A stretch of 64,000 bases of DNA from Amyloporia xantha (GCA_036971615.1 JAYKKR010000030.1:62001-126000), one strand, 5' to 3'; positions 42,995-53,826 are shown, counted from the first letter of the stretch. The notes: generated from the sequence alone by a model not told the origin. A program made the numbers and translations.

Positions 42995-45258
42995 CCGAAA
43001 GGATGCTGCTGGCTTCGCGATCTTCCTCGCGCGTACGTCGGAATCGTGACAGTTTCGCCGGTGTTCGGGCAGAGGATAGTGATTGTCTGGTTCTCGTCGG
43101 CGAAATTCTTGACGACGCTCTGCGTGAGCACGTCGAAGGGTCGGCCGAGGAGAATGTCGTAGGCTGCATTGCGAATAACGTGAGCCTGGAGGTATAGAAC
43201 GATCTCACCGATGCGGAAGGGAACGTTTTGAATAAGTCCTAACGATCGATCTACCTCGCCGTTCGCCGATTGCATGTTTAACTGAATGGTCGGGTCGAAG
43301 AGGAGGTTGAGGCCGAGACAAATCTCTTCCGACATCGCTACGATCTGGGAGCCGGGATCGACGATACATTCGATTTGCTCCTTGTTGTCGATCAGAGCGA
43401 TGATCGAACGAATCGCGTTCGAATCCCGGGCGACAGTGAATTCTGCGGGATATTCGCCTTGGGGGACATGCTTCAAGTACGTTTCGTAGGGGTCGGGGAC
43501 GATCGTAGCACCGGGTTCCAACGTCGCGCCCGAACACGAAAGCTGGTTGATCGAGATCACCTCGTCGTCGGCGATTTCTACGATGTGGGCCGACGCGACG
43601 GGTTCCGTCGAGACTCGCTTCGGGGTGACGGCGTCGCGGTACTTGGTTCGAACGTCCGGCGCGATCGAAAGAAGCTCTTCGGGGGTCAGCGTGACGAACT
43701 GCGACTTCATCGAACGCTGGAAGATTTCCTCGGCGAGCTTCGGCTGGATGATCGGAACGATGGTCTTGTACGCTGGTTCCTTGCCCTTGTCGTTCGAGGG
43801 CTTCGGCGGTGTTGCGAAGTTTCGAACGTTCGGCGGGGCGTAGGTTGCATCGCGAGCGTTTGCGAAGGGGTGAACTGGTGGTGCGGGGGGAGCGGACGTA
43901 GTAGGTTGCGACGTGGGTTGCGTGGGTGGCGAAGAAGATGGTGAGGGTGCTGCTGCTGGTATCGTCGGAGGCGGGGCCTTGCTTGTCGAAGTGCTCGAGG
44001 GTGCCGCCGCTTCCTTCGATGTACCAGATCCCGAGGCTTCCGCATTCTTCGGGACCGCCGTCGTCGTAGGTTTCTTCCGCTGCAGAATCTCGACGCCGTC
44101 GAAGACCTCCCTTCGCTTCCGAAGCTGAAGGAGTTCTCGTTCGAGCGCCTCGATCCTTCCGCTGGTGTTGAGCGTGAACGTCTGCACGGTCGATCGATCG
44201 TCGATCTCGAAGAGCATCGTCGGAGCTGCGGGTGCTGCTGGATTTCTTCGGTGCCATTCGTATATTCGATCGCGTATCGTAAGACCAGGGATCGTTCGGG
44301 GGCAGAAGCTACCGTTCGGAAGGACGATTTTGCCTTCGGTGTTTCGCTTGCACTTGCCTTCCCGAATGTCGATCGCCGCGAACTCGCAGGTGCCTACCCT
44401 GCAGCCACGATTGCCGCAGTAGTGGCATGTCTGCTCGGTTTCGCCGTTCTCGTGTACGTGGACGTGGGCAGCGGCTTGTTGTCTCGGGGCGGGGGCGTGG
44501 TTGTGCGTCGCATGCGTCGTCGGCTGAATGAGTGTTGCGATCGTCTTCGACAGGCTTTCGATGATCATCGAGATGTCTTCGGTTTTGATCATCCCGGGGG
44601 GCACCGTGGTCGAAGCGTTAGATGTCGAAGCGATAGGCTGGTTAGCCGCTGTCGTAGGTGTGCTTGAAGTACCGTGTAAAATGAAAGTAGCCGCCGCGTG
44701 AATCTCTGCCATGGTGTACGGGTCGTCTGCGTAGTGATCGGGGTGCTTGAGATGGAGTCGAGTCTCGAGCCGCGTGAGCAACGCTGGCTGGAATCCTCGA
44801 AGAAACGCGCGACTTTGTTCGATCGTCGAGAGTCGATTCTTTGCAATGAGGTGCTTCGTGATGGCCATGAAATCGCGGTAGTAACAGCCTAGATCTGCCG
44901 CGTTGTGAATCCCGATACGAGCGCGCTCTCCGATGAGCTGATCCATGTCTGCCAGCGACCATTTTCTTGTATCGTCGGCGCCAGGATAGAGTGCTCGTAC
45001 GTCTGCTTTCCATTCGTTGTAGCTCTTGTTTACGTCGACGAAGGACTCGATGGTTTCCCATAAGTCGGCGACGTCGATCGAAGGGTACCGAATGGCCCAC
45101 TGTTTCTTGGCCGCGTTGTCGGTAATCTGACACCGGGCGAACAACGCCTCGAGATCCTGGAAGTAACGCCGAAGCGAACGGACTTCCGACGGGTCGAAGC
45201 TCGGTGCCGTCAAATGACCGCGCGGGGGCATCAACGGTGGGTTCGCGTTCTGACTCAT
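42958..45258 (-). CDS. G4 gag-protease
   Basis: It starts at an ATG (MSQNANPPLMPPRG) and gives 766 aa. The gag domain (residues about 25-200, RYFQDLEALFARCQITD, KHLIAKNRLSTIEQSRAFLR) is followed by a knuckle-like CHYCGNRGCRVGTC in which the usual histidine is cysteine, then GKIVLPNGSFCPRTIPGLT and a proline/alanine linker. The C-terminal protease has IECIVDPGSQIVAMSEE (DPGS in place of DSG/DTG) and YDILLGRPFDV. The frame is intact and ends at 42958, 37 bases inside the pol frame. Confidence 0.85.
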   Translation of the reverse strand: MSQNANPPLMPPRGHLTAPSFDPSEVRSLRRYFQDLEALFARCQITDNAAKKQWAIRYPSIDVADLWETIESFVDVNKSYNEWKADVRALYPGADDTRKWSLADMDQLIGERARIGIHNAADLGCYYRDFMAITKHLIAKNRLSTIEQSRAFLRGFQPALLTRLETRLHLKHPDHYADDPYTMAEIHAAATFILHGTSSTPTTAANQPIASTSNASTTVPPGMIKTEDISMIIESLSKTIATLIQPTTHATHNHAPAPRQQAAAHVHVHENGETEQTCHYCGNRGCRVGTCEFAAIDIREGKCKRNTEGKIVLPNGSFCPRTIPGLTIRDRIYEWHRRNPAAPAAPTMLFEIDDRSTVQTFTLNTSGRIEALERELLQLRKRREVFDGVEILQRKKPTTTAVPKNAEASGSGTSKEAAAPSSTSTSKAPPPTIPAAAPSPSSSPPTQPTSQPTTSAPPAPPVHPFANARDATYAPPNVRNFATPPKPSNDKGKEPAYKTIVPIIQPKLAEEIFQRSMKSQFVTLTPEELLSIAPDVRTKYRDAVTPKRVSTEPVASAHIVEIADDEVISINQLSCSGATLEPGATIVPDPYETYLKHVPQGEYPAEFTVARDSNAIRSIIALIDNKEQIECIVDPGSQIVAMSEEICLGLNLLFDPTIQLNMQSANGEVDRSLGLIQNVPFRIGEIVLYLQAHVIRNAAYDILLGRPFDVLTQSVVKNFADENQTITILCPNTGETVTIPTYARGRSRSQQHPFGCRKSHFLASRN

Positions 45259-45884
45259 GCTCGTAGTGTTAGTAGGCGCGGTGGCGTTCGAAGATGATCC
45301 GGGAACTGGGGGTACTACTGGAGCGGGGTTCGAAGAGGACGCAGTAGTAGTCGAAGGATTCGTAGGTGCGGGCGGTGCGGAGTTGGAGTTCGAAGCTGTG
45401 TTCGAAGGTGCCGATGCTGGCGGAGGTGCCAGGCTGGATGTAGGTACGACTGGAAGTCGCGAAGAAGATGCGATGGATGGCTGAGCGTGGGCGCGAAAAG
45501 AAGACGGAGTCGGAAGTACGAGATTCGAAGTCGATGAGATGGGATCCTCGGGTTCGGGCGAAGATCCGGATTGATCGAAGAGATCGGGAGACGAAGTGGC
45601 GTAGTCGGAAGTAGTGAGTCCTAGAAGCTCGGGGGACGAAGTGCGTTCTTCGGAGGTCGAAGGGATCGGTTCTTCGTCGAAGTCGTCCTGGAGTTCTTGG
45701 TCGATCTCGTCTTCTTCGTCGTGGTCGAAGTTACCGGGAATTGTCGGAGAGGGAGTCGAGAGTGTTCGAGAGGAGCTGTCGAGGTTTTCGCTGGCGCTGC
45801 GACTAGCAGCCTCACGCGCTTGCGAGCGGGTGAGTACTGGAGACGTTTCGGAAACCCGAAAGCGGCGAATTCTTGCCTGAAATC
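45259..45884 (-). other. G4 5' leader, no supported ORF
   Basis: This is the 626-base untranslated leader between PBS and gag. It is rich in TCGAAG/CTTCGA and holds only short frames. A packaging signal would be expected here but cannot be identified by sequence reading. Confidence 0.5.
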
Positions 45885-45902
45885 CCCTCGCGGTGGGCTC
45901 CA
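45885..45902 (-). other. G4 primer-binding site, same as L3
   Basis: TGGAGCCCACCGCGAGGG on the sense strand lies four bases after the 5' LTR and is identical to the L3 PBS (20670-20687). Both elements therefore probably prime from the same tRNA. Confidence 0.8.
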
Positions 45903-45906
45903 GAAA

Positions 45907-46988
45907 TGATACGACCTACGAAACCCTAACCCCTAACCTGGGTGCGACCTAAAGGGACTAGAGAGACGGATTATAGTCTTAGTGGAGGGGAGTTAGCAGC
46001 AAGGTGTCCCACGGTTCGAGTGAACACGAGAAACGCCTTCGAAGAGGTTACGCACGCTAGGGAAACTTACGACGTAGCTCGACACGTCGTCGAAGCTACT
46101 CGAGGGCTGTGGGTAGTTAGCGGGCCTCGGTAGAGGCGATCGAAGCTCGATAGAGCTCTTCGATGTAACGTAGAAGGAATAGAAACGCTTCGAGGGGGAG
46201 GACTTAGCTGTAACGCGGTTCGAGGGGTAACGCAGTTCTTCGACAATAGTCGAAGGCGATCGTAGGATCAAAGGTTCGACGAGACGGTTTCGACGGGTAG
46301 ACGCAGTAGACGAGGTTTCGAGGTTACGCAGCGAAGAACGAAGTGACGCAGTAGAAGGCTTAGACGCAGGGCGAACTCGACTTATGAGCTCTGAACTCGA
46401 GGGGAAAAGGAACTTGTATTTGAGAGAGAAATACGACATGTTTTATACTACGAAAGAGAACGCTACGACTATCGAGAGTGGCACACTGAGTACGAGTGGC
46501 TTTGCATTGTCCTACACGAGTCCGCCTCACCGAGTGGCACGTATCGAGGCCATCGGTAGAGTGACGTCATGCCGAACGCGGAGATGAAGAGAAACATACG
46601 AGACACTTCGGACCGGTATCCGTCGTCGAAGGCACGCCGCGAGGTTCGATACCTAATCGGGAAAGACCGGACGCGTTGGTGTGGCACGAAGCGATGCACG
46701 CGTTGGACGAGCGGCGTCGAGTGGCACTATTGTTCGCCGAATGCGGGAGATGGTCCTGGATCTGAGGGCGAGGCCTCGGAACGACCGCGCCGAGCTTCGA
46801 GCAAGCGTAGAGAGCGGTAGAAGACGTCGAAGAGTGTCGAAGGATACTGAGCGTCGGGGGTCACATGCGTAGCCTCGAAGGACGTCGAAGGCGAAATCGA
46901 AGGCTTGGGTGACTGAGCCGAAGTGCCGGGCGGGATGCGATTGCCGAAAAGAGCTCTATCGGGGCCCAGAGGGGCTTGGCGCCTATCA
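45907..46988 (-). repeat. G4 5' LTR
   Basis: It is the 1082-bp partner of 36189-37270. Differences seen include TATGAACG/TACGCACG, a C/A, an A/G and two one-base indels. The LINE resumes directly after ATGC at 46989-46992. Confidence 0.9.
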
Positions 46989-49900
46989 ATGCGTGTTCAA
47001 CGACATCGAGCGCCACGGAGTCGCTGACGACACAGGCTTCACGGAAGGCTGGATGTGCCCGATCTACAAAAAGAAAGACAATCATAATGTTGCCAACTAC
47101 AGACCAATTACCCTCCTGAACACTGACTACAAAATCTTTACCAAGGCACTAGCAAACAAACTTGCCACGCACGCCTCCAGCCTCATCCATGAGGACCAGG
47201 CGGGCTTCCTCCCGGGACGTAGCATCTCTGACCAAGTCAAACTCTCTAAACTCATGATTGACTACGCAGAGGCAGTCGACGGAGCTAATGGGGTCATCAT
47301 TGCCCTTGACCAAGAGAAAGCGTACGACAAGATATCACATGACTACCTCTGGGCCACCCTCCAGAAGTTTGGGCTACCGGACCAATTCATCGCCACGGTC
47401 CGTGCCCTCTACGCCAACGCCTTCACTGTAACAGTGGTTAACGGCGTGGTAAGTACCCCGTTCCAGGTCACATGGGGCGTCCGGCAAGGCGACCCCCTCT
47501 CCTGCCTCCTGTTTGTACTCGCGATCGAACCCCTCGCCTCCATGCTCCGGCGGTCCAGCCTACGTGGATTCCAAATACCTGGTGCAGTGCACCGCATCAT
47601 AACCTCCCTGTTCGCGGATGACACCACCGCCTACCTCTCTGAGGCAGACAACTTCTACGACCTGCAATGAATCCTCGACACCTGGTGCATCGCGTCCAAG
47701 GCGCGCTTCAATGTAAGCAAGATGGAAGTGATCCCCATAGGAACCCCTGAATACCGCGACTCCGTCGTTACAACCCGCCGAATCAACCCCTCCTCCGAGC
47801 CGCTGCCCAGCGGAATACATATAGCACCCGACGGTGAGATGGTCCGCCTCCTGGGGGCGTGGCTGGGGAACGGCATCCGCAACGCTGACCCTTGGGAGCC
47901 AGTCCTCCGAAAAATCTCGGCCGCACTGGATCGGTGGGAACACTGCCACCCCACCCTGAAGGGCCGACGCCTCATCGTCCAAATGGTAGTCGGCGGGATG
48001 ACGCAATACCTCACTACCGTCCAGGGCATGCCCCGCGCCACCGAGGAATCCCTCGTCTCCACCATCCGCTCCTTCATGTGGCAGGGAAAGGCGTCCCCCC
48101 CCCCGTCGGCCTCCCCACTCTCTACCTCCCACGTGCGGAGGGCGGACTCGACCTCCTCGATCTCCCATCACGAAACCAGGCGATCCACCTCCGGTGGCTA
48201 CGCTCCTTCCTGCGCCTGGGCAACTCCCGCCCCCTCTGGGCCAGGGTGGCTAACGTCCTCATCGGCATGAGCATCACCGGCCGATCCGGGGATGTAGCGG
48301 TGTCTGCCCGCACCAACGTCTTCCTCCAGACCTGGCGTACCGGAACACACTCGGGCTCCTCGCTCCCAAAAGACCTAGCAGCCATGCTCCGCGCCGGGGA
48401 CTCCTGGAACGCCACACTCCACGCCGTGAAACTGTCGCCCGCCCTGAAAGACCGTCTCCCAATCTGGTATCACGTCGGCTCTGGGACTGACCTCAACCAC
48501 CGCAACAACTCACCCCTCAGCAAATGCCTCCGCGACAACCATGGCGTAGCCACCGTCGGCGACCTGATCGCCGTCACTAGCCGCGAACAGCCTCCCGCCG
48601 CTCGCCCGCGCCACCTGGGACGGCGCAACTGCCGCTGCGCCGCCTGCGTCCACGATCGCGATGTAGGCGGCTGTGACAACCCCGCTGCATGCCTCAAGAC
48701 AGCACACCGCCTCCTCGCAATCCTCATGGGAAAGTGGGACCCGCTCGCCCCCTCCCCGGATGACGGCCTCTCCCTCACACCCTCCCGCAAAGCACTCAAC
48801 GTCGAAGCCTGGCCCCAGCACGGCGCCCTGCTCTTCGATCCATCAATCACGTCGGCGGACGACCTCTCGCAATCATTCCGCGTCTTTGTACCCCCCGGCT
48901 CGGCCACCAACGTCCCCGCGCACCGACTCGCGCCCGGCGCCGTCCTACACAGGGAGACACTCACCGTGTACACCAGCGGTGCCTGCCTGCGCGAAGGCGA
49001 TGCAGACGCGCAAGCTGGCGGGGGCGTCTGGGTCGGCCCTGGCTCCCCCCTGAACTCTGCCCTCCGGGTGCCCTCCCAGCACCAAACACGCCAGGCAGGC
49101 CACGTATTCAGCCTAATGGAAGCCGCGCGCAGGGCCCCCCCATCCGTCCCCCTCTGCATCGTCTCCCCTTCCTGGTACGCCATCGACGGCCTATCCACCC
49201 GCCTGAGAACCTGGGAAGACCAGGGATGGATTGGGGTAGCCCACGGCGATCTCTTCCGCGCAGCGGCGTACCACCTCCGCCGCAGAGCGGCGCCAACCAC
49301 CCTTCAGGCGATCACCGACGACGCCGACGCGGAAACTCAGGCCTCCTCCCGGGAAGCTGCCACCCTCGCGCGGGAGGGGTGTGACCTCGCGCCCCCCCCC
49401 CCGCCGACGCCCTGACCATTGGGCAAGCCTTCAACCTGGCGGGAGCCCACCTCGCCTCCCTCACGCAGGCGCTCGCCTACAGGGGCATCCGGGCGGCCGC
49501 GACACGCCCCTCCCGCCGCTACACCACCATCCACCTCGACATCGCCCGCCATGCCGTGCATGAAGCAACAGGCCGCCTCCCCCAGGACGCCTCCCTCTGG
49601 ACCTCCCTGCGCTGCGCAGCATTTACGCGCCCAGCATCCGACTTCCTGTGGAAAACCATGCACAATGCGCATAAAGTCGGGCGCTTCTGGTCCCACATCC
49701 CCCAGTTCGAACACCGCGGGACATGCCCGGTGTGCGGCGTGGAGGAGTCCATGGACCACATCCTTACCGAGTGTGACGCCCCCGGCCAGAAGGACATCTG
49801 GCGCCTCGCCCAGTCTCTCTGGCAGCTCAAACACCCCACATGGCCCCGCCTCTCCCTCGGCACCATCCTCGGATGCGGGTCGATATCCTTCACCACCCCG

Positions 49901-50254
49901 TCGGGCGCGCCCCGACCCGGCACCTCCCGCCTGTTCCACATCTTAGTCTCGGAATCGGCCTACCTCATCTGGAAGATCCGCTGCGAGAGGGTGATCCAAT
50001 TCGGTGAGGACCGCTCGCTGTGGCGCACGCCGGCCCATATCCAAAACCACTGGACCCGGACCCTCAACAACAGCCTGACAGTGGACAGGGCGATGACCCG
50101 CCGTGCTTTCGGAAGGCGCGCCCTCAGTGGCCCCCTCGTACTCAGCACGTGGAGCGGGGTCATTAACGACGAACACAATCTACCGGATGACTGGTTAGGT
50201 AAAGAGGTTTTAGTGGGTATTAGGGCGCCGGAGCGACCGGGACGCCGGGAGTGA
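46989..50254 (+). pseudogene. LINE ORF2: RT, RNase-H-like domain, zinc finger
   Basis: RT is clear: CPIYKKKDNHNVANYRPITL, QAGFLPGRSISDQ, GVRQGDPLSCLLF and the catalytic LFADDTTAY. A TGA (47668-47670) replaces a probable TGG. Frameshifts lie at C10 (48095-48104) and C11 (49392-49402). An RNase-H-like domain (LTVYTSGACLREGDADAQAGG ... CIVSPSWYAIDGLS) lacks the expected acidic residues at two of its motifs (TSG for TDG, SPS for SDS). The C-terminus has CPVCGVEESMDHILTEC, a CCHC finger common in fungal LINE ORF2, and ends at 50254. Confidence 0.82.
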
Positions 50255-50431
50255 GGAAGGTCCCCCCTGAACCCCACACTGGCCCCCCCCAGGCCGTGTT
50301 TAAAGTACATTTTTCCTCTGGACGGTTGCGGGCGCAATCCCGCTACTCAGCACAGGCCCGTGGAGGCTAACCTTGTTTGTTGTCCACGTGACCGCACCCC
50401 AGTGCTCCTCCAAAAAAAAAAAAAAAAAAAA
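50255..50431 (+). other. LINE 3' untranslated region and poly(A)
   Basis: A short C-rich 3' region ends in 20 A at 50412-50431, the end of the retrotransposed copy. Host sequence begins after it. Confidence 0.75.
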
Positions 50432-50921
50432 CAAATTCTTCAGTAGTAACAGGTTGCGTCCTCACGCAAGTTCATTATTTCTGAACATCTATACACGAGA
50501 GAAATGTCGCGAAAGAGGCGATGCCAGTGGAACTGTAAGGGTGATTGCTGAGAACGACTCGAGATCCTTGCTGTTACTTACGAGCCCACGATATCAAAAT
50601 TTTATCCCTGAAAGAAAATGAACGAATTATAACAACTGGGAAGGTGGTTCACCGCCATGAGAGTCGAGATTGAAGAAGGAATCAACTAAGACGGGACGTC
50701 GACTGGGAGGGAAACTTGCGCCCAGTGTGTGGGTCCGTATGGGCGGAGGTTATAATAAAACATGTGATTCTGTCTTCAGCCACCCCCGCGCACTGGCCGG
50801 CCCGCTAAGTGCTACCCCGTATTTGAGCACAACCAGTACACTGCATTCTTTGCTACGAACATCTACCTAGTACCGAATCTACCTGGCCTGTGAGCAGCTT
50901 TGACCACCCCGCGGACTCAGC
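50432..50921 (+). promoter_or_regulatory. Upstream region of the dehydrogenase gene
   Basis: These are 490 bases between the LINE tail and the ATG at 50922. No clear TATA box lies close to the start; TATAATAAAA at about 50750-50760 is a weak candidate about 165 bp upstream. No ORF was recognised. The LINE insertion therefore leaves the gene only a short private upstream region. Confidence 0.45.
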
Positions 50922-53826
50922 ATGTCTGTCGCGCACGGTTTACGTACAATTGGCGTCCTCGGCGCAGGTCAGATGGGTAGGCATCGCGTTCACATCATCA
51001 CCTGAGCCGGACCCTGACCAGAGCCCAATGCGACCGCAGGCCTAGGAATCACGTACGTCGCGGCGCTGCATGCGCGTGTACCTGTGCTGCTGTACGACCG
51101 CTCGACCACTCAAATACAAAGCGGTCTGAAGCTCATGGACAAGCTCCTTGCTAAGGACGTCGCCAAAGGGAAGATTACTGCGGAGCAAGCCTCGGAGGCG
51201 CGGGAGCGCGTGGAAGTCATTGACCAAGAGAAGGGCATACGTGGCATGAGAGATGTCGGCATGGCTATTGAGGTATGTTTTGATATTTGTTGGGATGTGG
51301 TTTATTTCCTTTGTGCGAGAGGGTTAGTCTGTTGTTTGTGCGTGCGCTTTAGAAATTTTTGCTATGTTCAACTGCGTCATGCACGGACTTGGTCTCTCTT
51401 CCAGCCTTGTACCCGCTGGAGGATGCCGTCATATATCGGATACTCCGTGCGCTTCCATCCGACTGTAGAGGCGGGTCAGTTCTATGCGAAGCATGATGGA
51501 AGGAGACGGGCGAGCCCGTTTCATTCATAATGGGCTATCGAGTTCGCTGGTGGGACGTTGACTGCATGGCTGTGCGTATATTGACCAGATATACACTCCA
51601 ATTGCACAGACTCATGTGCTGTTCTGGAGCGTACCCGTCTGGTCGAGCCATAAACATGACTCGGAGAAGCATCGACGGTTGCTGCGACAGACAGCAGCAT
51701 GAGGTCATGTCCGATTCTTAAATCGCTATCACGCCTGGCTATACTAAATGTTCTGTACAAGTCACTTGTCAGGACGGTAGATGACACAAAGCTCACCGGA
51801 GCAGTTTTCATGGCGCGAAATATGTGTGCCTCTACCGCTGACAAGGGCGCGGACTTAAGGTATGCCACGGGTTATGACTGCATCGGTTGGCCTGTGACTC
51901 GACCTGTGCGAGCGATCTGTACGGATTATAGGTGGTCCACATGTTACACACGGCGGGTACAGGTATGGCGACGCTTGGGACGGGTCAAACCCGGGCTTTG
52001 TTGTTATTGTTGTTATGGTGTCTGGGATCAGTAAGAGAGACAGGTCTGGCTGGATGGGGGTGACAGATGTCTCCCATGTCTATCCGTATCAGACATTTGA
52101 CATGAAAGTGCATATACAGGCTGCTCCTGTATGGTTGTTTGTCTTTAAGAGAGACAAGAGACGATGATGAGACTTCTAGAGCATCAGTTTGAGCAGTCCG
52201 AAGTCGAGGAGGACTCACGGGAGGGTCTTTGATCCCTTTACGAATTCTCTTCTTGATTGGTCTCTACTCCTCGCCTCCCATATTCACCTGCAGATAAACC
52301 CGGCTATAGTTGCACGGGTACGATCATGAGTCCTAGCTCTCAGTTATCCGCAGGTAATACCCACATACGACTCGGGTTAACGCGTGTTTAAACCCTACGC
52401 AAACCCTCGCATTGCGGTGGGTCCTTAAAAGGCTTTCTTCTAATTTACACATGGCTATTTCCTATGACACAATATGACCTGATCATTGGTTGTAGGCAGT
52501 CTCCGAGAATCTATCTCTCAAGCAGTCTCTCTTCCGCAGCCTTTCTGCTGAGCTGTCGCCTACAGCTATTCTTGCGTCCAATACGTCCTCAATCAGCATC
52601 ACCAAAATTGCTGCGGCGACGGTACCTGAAGGACGCTCCGCTGCAGACGAGGACGGGAAGAAGAGTGCTGCGCGAGTAGTAGGTGCGTGATGCTTGTGTT
52701 AAATATGCATTGTATGGCTATTTGACTGGCTGCCGCAGGCCTCCACTTCTTCAATCCTGTGCCGGTCATGGTGTGTGTACTTGCCCATGGCATGCATTTT
52801 CCTGCTCACAGCCTCGCCGTGGTATTTCTCTGGCCACTCTGCACTCCGGTGTATTCTTCTCCGTGATCACTGAACGCGAAACCAGAAACTGGTCGAGTTA
52901 ATTTCCGCGCTTCAAACGTCGCAAGAGACGCTCGACCGCGCGCGAGCGTTTGCTATTGCATGCGGAAAGGGTGCGTTGCCCGGCGATCCACTCTCATCCG
53001 GAATCTCGCGTTTACCTCACGGTGCGCGTCAATTGTAGAGGTGACGGTATCGCAGGATGTGCCAGGATTTGTCTCAAACGCGTTACTAATGCCATTCATA
53101 AACGAGGTACGCCATGTCTGCAGCCGTCCCACTGGCGTAAGGTGTCTGACCTGGTGGTGGATACGATCAAACCTTGCCTGCCCTGCGCCTCTTTGTGCGA
53201 TGATTTTCTGGCATGTTTCCATCTGACGTGGACTACACATCTGACGTGGACTGTATTGTTCTGCGCAATTCATATCCTGCACAGGCCATTATGTGCCTTG
53301 AGAAGGTGTGTTGGCCTGCCTCGTCACATCTGGAGCAGAGTGAATATTCGTGATATAGGGTACCGCAACGCGCGATGACATCGACAAGACCTTGAAATTG
53401 GGGATGAACCACCCGATGGGGCCATTACAATTAGGCAGGTCTTGCTTCCTATTGTCGTTCGCTGTGCCTCGAACGTGAAGCTGACAGTCTCTGCGCTGAC
53501 CTCGCCCTTCAGCTGACTTGTGAGTCTCGTCTGCACCGCTTTTGCGTGCGCTTCTGACTTCCCATCCTAATGTCCGGTCCCCTCTACCCTCTTCGCGCCT
53601 ATCTCAATGAAACTCGTCGCTTCCGACCGACACTGCCTCTCCGAACGTACCGTGCACCATCCGTCACCGTAGCATCGGCCTAGACACGTGTCTGGCCATT
53701 CAACAAACGCTCTATGTCGGGACTGGCGACTCTAAGTATCGCCCAAGCATCCTGTTGGAGCGCATGGTTGATGCAGGCTGGTATGGGAAGAAAAGCGGCA
53801 AGGGCTTCTACGAATATCCACAGTGA
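50922..53826 (+). CDS. 3-hydroxyacyl-CoA (3-hydroxybutyryl-CoA) dehydrogenase
   Basis: Nine exons (50922-50976, 51040-51272, 52496-52682, 52739-52770, 52886-52970, 53039-53106, 53285-53305, 53359-53438, 53673-53826) give an intact 304-aa frame. The enzyme oxidises 3-hydroxyacyl-CoA with NAD+. The Rossmann motif [13 protein letters not shown] opens the protein. [14 protein letters not shown], the family motif [17 protein letters not shown] with the catalytic histidine, [18 protein letters not shown] and [13 protein letters not shown] follow in order. It ends [20 protein letters not shown], the usual short-form C-terminus. Length fits the bacterial-type HBD family. Intron 2 is 1223 bases while most others are about 50-235, so sequence may have been inserted there. 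No peroxisomal PTS1 tail is seen. Convergent with CHL1. Confidence 0.88.

Larger units (their letters stand above)
36189..46988 (-). mobile_element. Ty3/gypsy element G4, full length
   Basis: LTRs of 1082 bp each (36189-37270 and 45907-46988) run TGATACGACC to CGCCTATCA. The flanking duplication is ACGC on the left and ATGC on the right, one C-to-T apart; removing G4 rejoins LINE ORF2. From the 5' end (right): LTR, PBS, gag-PR, RT, RNase H, integrase without a chromodomain, then an antisense zinc-cluster gene, polypurine tract and LTR. TCGAAG/CTTCGA is strongly over-represented throughout. At least five LTR differences were noticed, so G4 is older than G2 and L3. Confidence 0.9.
33028..50431 (+). 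mobile_element. 5'-truncated non-LTR (LINE) retrotransposon, split by G4
   Basis: It starts inside ORF1 at about 33028 and ends in a 20-A tail (50412-50431). ORF2 codes, in order, for an APE-type endonuclease, reverse transcriptase, a degenerate RNase-H-like domain and a C-terminal CCHC zinc finger. This is the layout of fungal Tad-like elements, although the clade was not tested. G4 (36189-46988) is inserted upstream of the RT core. The copy is dead: one TGA stop and three frameshifts, each at a run of ten or more C. No target duplication matching the bases after the tail (CAAATTCTTCAG) was found on the left. Confidence 0.82.
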
